A stretch of 44,980 nt of DNA, taken from positions 1-44,980 of the forward strand of contig SCQT01000032.1 in NCBI GenBank assembly GCA_004322015.1. Reading direction: 5' to 3'. The position numbers and the translations under genes are program-made. Below are positions 42,491-44,980 of this stretch, piece after piece (position 1 is the stretch's first letter; each line of letters opens with the position of its first letter). The notes under the pieces are model-generated. The model was not told the DNA's origin and searched no databases. It saw only the letters and a list, made by a program, of their open reading frames with translations. The DNA is from Chitinophagaceae bacterium. GTDB taxonomy: Bacteria > Bacteroidota > Bacteroidia > Chitinophagales > Chitinophagaceae.

Positions 42491-43570
42491 TCAACGTCCT
42501 CGCGGGCTGAAAATCCTCACAGGGGCTGATTCGGAACTGCCGCTATTGTTAAAGGAAGGGGAAGAAGATTCCGCACGTGGCGGCTGGTAATTAAAGGTTC
42601 TCTCAGGCCTGCTGAAAGTTCTTTCCTGTTGCGGGCGATATACCTCCTGGTTGCTTTGCCTCGTTTGCGGTTCTACATAATTGTTATTCCTTTGAAATAT
42701 CCTAAGGATAGACGGTCTTTTTTCTGCCACTCTTGTATTCGTATTTACGTTTTCAGGATGTTCATTCGGATTAGCGGTAAATACCCTCTCCGGGCTTACT
42801 CTGTTATTCTGAATGACTCTTGCATTTCCTGTACCTGTATTGCCGAAGGTCCTTACCGGAGCCGATCCGTTTACTGTAGTATTGCCGGATGTTCCAAGAT
42901 AGACTCTTGAATTGGAAGTTCTTCTCGGACCATAAGCAGAGGCAGGTCGCGGAGTATAAGCCCCCTGTTTATTATAATAATATCCGTACCCTCCACCGTA
43001 ATACCCGTAATCCATCAGATAAGGAGAATATAAATAGGGAGAATAAAAAGGTGAATACCATCCGCCAAATGCATAGGGATTATACCAGCTTCCCGCCCAC
43101 GGACTACCCCAGGAATAGCCTAGGCCAAAGCCTAAGCTTAGGGAAGGATAACTCCATGAGAAAGGGCTATAACCCCATCCGAAACCTGCACGATAGGGAC
43201 TTCCCAAATAATAAGGGCTGTACATCAATGGGCTGCCAAGCATGAAGGAATTATATGCATAAAAATTATCCGGATTATCAAACAGGTTTATTGCCTGGGT
43301 ATTATACCCTGAGTAGTCGTTCAGATAATTGTAGTTTCCGGAGTTCTCATTGTTATATCCGTTTTCATAGCTCACATAGCTGCCTGCATTCGGATTATTG
43401 TTTTCTGCTGCCACCTCCTGATTATTATCAGATGAAGAAACATAGGTAGTATTATTCTCAGAGGGAGAATAATACACCGCATCGGGGGTCTGTGTATGAT
43501 ATGCTGTACCGCAACCATCGGCGGCAAAAGCTAAAGCCCCTGTCAGTAATATAATTGAGTAGGTTTTCAT
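42491..43570 (-). CDS. Tyr/Gly/Ser/Pro-rich surface lipoprotein of unknown function
   Basis: The 359-residue protein has a lipoprotein signal (SIILLTGALAFAADGC, lipid-modified Cys20). After it comes an Asn/Ser-rich stretch (30-95). The centre (about 105-205) is made of aromatic repeats such as SPYYLGSPYRAGFGWGYSPF and YNPYAFGGWYSPFYSPYLYS with YYGGGYGYYY. The tail is basic and low in complexity, rich in Arg, Asn and Ser. No enzyme motif is visible. The composition suggests an extended, aggregation-prone or adhesive envelope protein. It ends at a strong terminator and is divergent from proS. Confidence 0.78.
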   Translation of the reverse strand: MKTYSIILLTGALAFAADGCGTAYHTQTPDAVYYSPSENNTTYVSSSDNNQEVAAENNNPNAGSYVSYENGYNNENSGNYNYLNDYSGYNTQAINLFDNPDNFYAYNSFMLGSPLMYSPYYLGSPYRAGFGWGYSPFSWSYPSLSLGFGLGYSWGSPWAGSWYNPYAFGGWYSPFYSPYLYSPYLMDYGYYGGGYGYYYNKQGAYTPRPASAYGPRRTSNSRVYLGTSGNTTVNGSAPVRTFGNTGTGNARVIQNNRVSPERVFTANPNEHPENVNTNTRVAEKRPSILRIFQRNNNYVEPQTRQSNQEVYRPQQERTFSRPERTFNYQPPRAESSSPSFNNSGSSESAPVRIFSPRGR

Positions 43571-43716
43571 GGCTTAAAATTTTATCGTCTAAAGTTACGT
43601 ATTTTATTTAGATTCTCCACTACCGTTCGACACAAATTTATAAACAAATTTTCATTAAAATTCAACCATCTGGTTGTTAAACACAAAATCCGCCCATGGG
43701 TTTAATATTTTCATTG

Positions 43717-43724
43717 TAGGTTTG
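43717..43724 (+). promoter_or_regulatory. Bacteroidota -7 promoter element for proS
   Basis: TAGGTTTG is a perfect TAnnTTTG match, 53 nt before the proS ATG. AAGGAGG at 43748-43754 lies in the leader but 23 nt from the ATG, too far to act as a normal Shine-Dalgarno site. The rest of this 207-bp divergent gap shows nothing else. Confidence 0.5.
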
Positions 43725-43777
43725 CAACGTTTTCCTTTAGATTACTTAAGGAGGCGTTTTCACTCTTTTATATATTT

Positions 43778-44980
43778 ATGAACAAAGAAATTACCCCCCG
43801 AAGCAAAGATTACTCCCAGTGGTACAATGATCTTGTTATCAAAGGAGGCCTGGCAGATTATTCTGCCGTAAGAGGATGCATGGTAATTAAACCGCATGGT
43901 TTTGCATTATGGGAAAATATGAGAGAGGTACTTGACGGGAAATTTAAGGAAACCGGTCATCAAAATGCCTATTTTCCGCTTTTAATCCCCAAAAATTTCT
44001 TCAGCCGCGAGGCGGAACATGTCGAAGGATTTGCCAAGGAATGCGCTGTAGTGACACATTACAGGCTTAAAAACGACAAGGAATCCGGAGGTTTAGTGGT
44101 TGATCCCGATGCCAAATTAGAGGAAGAATTAATCATCAGACCTACTTCGGAAACCATTATCTGGGATACTTATAAAAGCTGGATACAATCCTACCGTGAC
44201 CTGCCTTTGCTGATAAATCAATGGGCCAATGTGGTGCGATGGGAAATGAGGACGAGGCTTTTCCTGCGTACGGCAGAATTCCTGTGGCAAGAAGGGCATA
44301 CGGCACATGCTACCGCTGAGGAGGCTGTGGCTGAAGCACGTCAAATGCTGGAAGTCTATGCAGATTTTGCAGAAAATTACATGGCTATGCCGGTAATCAG
44401 GGGAGTTAAATCCCCTTCCGAAAGGTTTGCAGGTGCATTGGATACCTATTGCATAGAAGCGCTTATGCAGGACGGAAAAGCTCTGCAGGCCGGTACTTCC
44501 CATTTTTTGGGACAAAATTTTGCCAAAGCATTCGGAGTACAGTTCTTAAATAAAGATAATCAGCTGGATTACGTGTGGGCTACCTCCTGGGGCGTTTCTA
44601 CCCGCTTAATTGGTGCTCTGGTGATGGCACACAGTGATGATGACGGCTTGATTCTACCACCTAAAATTGCCCCCCTTCAGGCTGTCATCGTACCCATCTA
44701 CAAAGGCCCTGAGCAAAAAAGTGTGATTGACGAAAAAGCGCTGCAAATAAAAAATGAATTACAAAAGGCGGGTATTCGCGTTAAATACGATCAGGATGAT
44801 TCTGCACGCCCCGGATGGAAATTTGCGGAATATGAAATGAAAGGAGTGCCAGTCAGAATTGTAATCGGCGCCAGGGACCTGGAACAAAACCAGGTTGAGG
44901 TATCCCGCCGCGATACCCGGGAGAAAATTTATTTGCCGTTAAGTGAGTTATCGAAAAGTATCCGATCTCTCCTGGAGGAT
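43778..44980 (+). CDS. proS: prolyl-tRNA synthetase, archaeal/eukaryotic type (3' end cut by window)
   Basis: ProRS charges tRNA-Pro. The first 401 codons are present and open to the window edge. Class II motifs: [18 protein letters not shown] (motif 1 region), [35 protein letters not shown] (motif 2) with EGHTAHAT, and [20 protein letters not shown] (motif 3). The anticodon-binding domain starts near [16 protein letters not shown]. The large editing insertion found between motifs 2 and 3 of the E. coli-type enzyme is missing, which defines the shorter archaeal/eukaryotic-like form common in Bacteroidota. About 90 further residues, including the C-terminal domain, should lie beyond the window. 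Confidence 0.96.
   Translation, partial: MNKEITPRSKDYSQWYNDLVIKGGLADYSAVRGCMVIKPHGFALWENMREVLDGKFKETGHQNAYFPLLIPKNFFSREAEHVEGFAKECAVVTHYRLKNDKESGGLVVDPDAKLEEELIIRPTSETIIWDTYKSWIQSYRDLPLLINQWANVVRWEMRTRLFLRTAEFLWQEGHTAHATAEEAVAEARQMLEVYADFAENYMAMPVIRGVKSPSERFAGALDTYCIEALMQDGKALQAGTSHFLGQNFAKAFGVQFLNKDNQLDYVWATSWGVSTRLIGALVMAHSDDDGLILPPKIAPLQAVIVPIYKGPEQKSVIDEKALQIKNELQKAGIRVKYDQDDSARPGWKFAEYEMKGVPVRIVIGARDLEQNQVEVSRRDTREKIYLPLSELSKSIRSLLED

Noticed and set aside
43748-43754. AAGGAGG as Shine-Dalgarno of proS
   Set aside because: It is 23 nt from the ATG, too distant for normal use, and no nearer start codon fits the ProRS N-terminus.

Overview
The window looks like chromosomal DNA of a member of the Bacteroidota, probably near the Chitinophaga/Sphingobacterium side. 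The clues are gene starts preceded by the Bacteroidota -7 promoter word TAnnTTTG, few Shine-Dalgarno sequences, Bacteroidota-style lipoproteins and an OmpP1/FadL-like outer-membrane protein, an FHS-type sugar transporter beside galK, and a ProRS without the editing insertion. No rRNA, tRNA, CRISPR array, transposase or phage gene was seen. The coding set is mostly housekeeping.

Layout. 1-2.5 kb: the first codons of a leftward gene, a decayed ParE-like toxin, a methyltransferase and a serine-hydrolase lipoprotein. 2.7-8.8 kb: a molybdenum-cofactor island, with a membrane cytochrome b fused to a sulfite-oxidase-type Moco domain, then moaA, moeA, moaC and mobA. A PemK/MazF toxin-antitoxin pair and a shattered ketopantoate-reductase-like pseudogene lie between moaA and moeA. 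8.9-11.6 kb: a DUF695-like protein, an unknown protein, a universal stress protein and an Hsp20 chaperone. 11.7-16.4 kb: two divergent sugar-phosphate operons, HAD phosphatase plus class I (DhnA-type) aldolase leftward and transketolase plus transaldolase rightward. 16.8-31.7 kb: a complete 13-gene complex I operon, nuoA-B-CD-E-F-G-H-I-J-K-L-M-N, of the Escherichia coli layout (fused nuoCD, large NuoG with the N7 cysteines). 31.9-37.3 kb: a saccharopine-dehydrogenase-like enzyme, an EVE-domain protein, galactokinase with a sugar/H+ symporter, and a ferredoxin-NADP-reductase-like flavoprotein. 37.3-45 kb: mfd, an outer-membrane barrel, a Tyr/Gly-rich lipoprotein and the start of proS.

How the genes fit together. 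The Moco genes supply the cofactor for the adjacent haem-b/Moco fusion. mobA suggests that a dinucleotide-type molybdoenzyme also exists elsewhere in the genome. Complex I takes electrons from NADH to quinone. The aldolase, transketolase and transaldolase together cover the non-oxidative pentose-phosphate and lower glycolytic sugar rearrangements.

The most interesting non-coding signal is inside the nuo operon. Most junctions overlap or nearly abut, but the four longest gaps (B/CD, E/F, G/H, H/I) are filled by short tandem-word repeats, one of which includes the nuoG stop codon. The G/H gap also carries a REP-like double hairpin. The same word family recurs in front of the EVE gene and inside the decayed toxin. 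A second structured palindrome sits at the 3' end of galK. No clearly new multi-gene defence or metabolic system was found. The best candidates for novelty are the haem-b/Moco fusion enzyme and these repeat elements.
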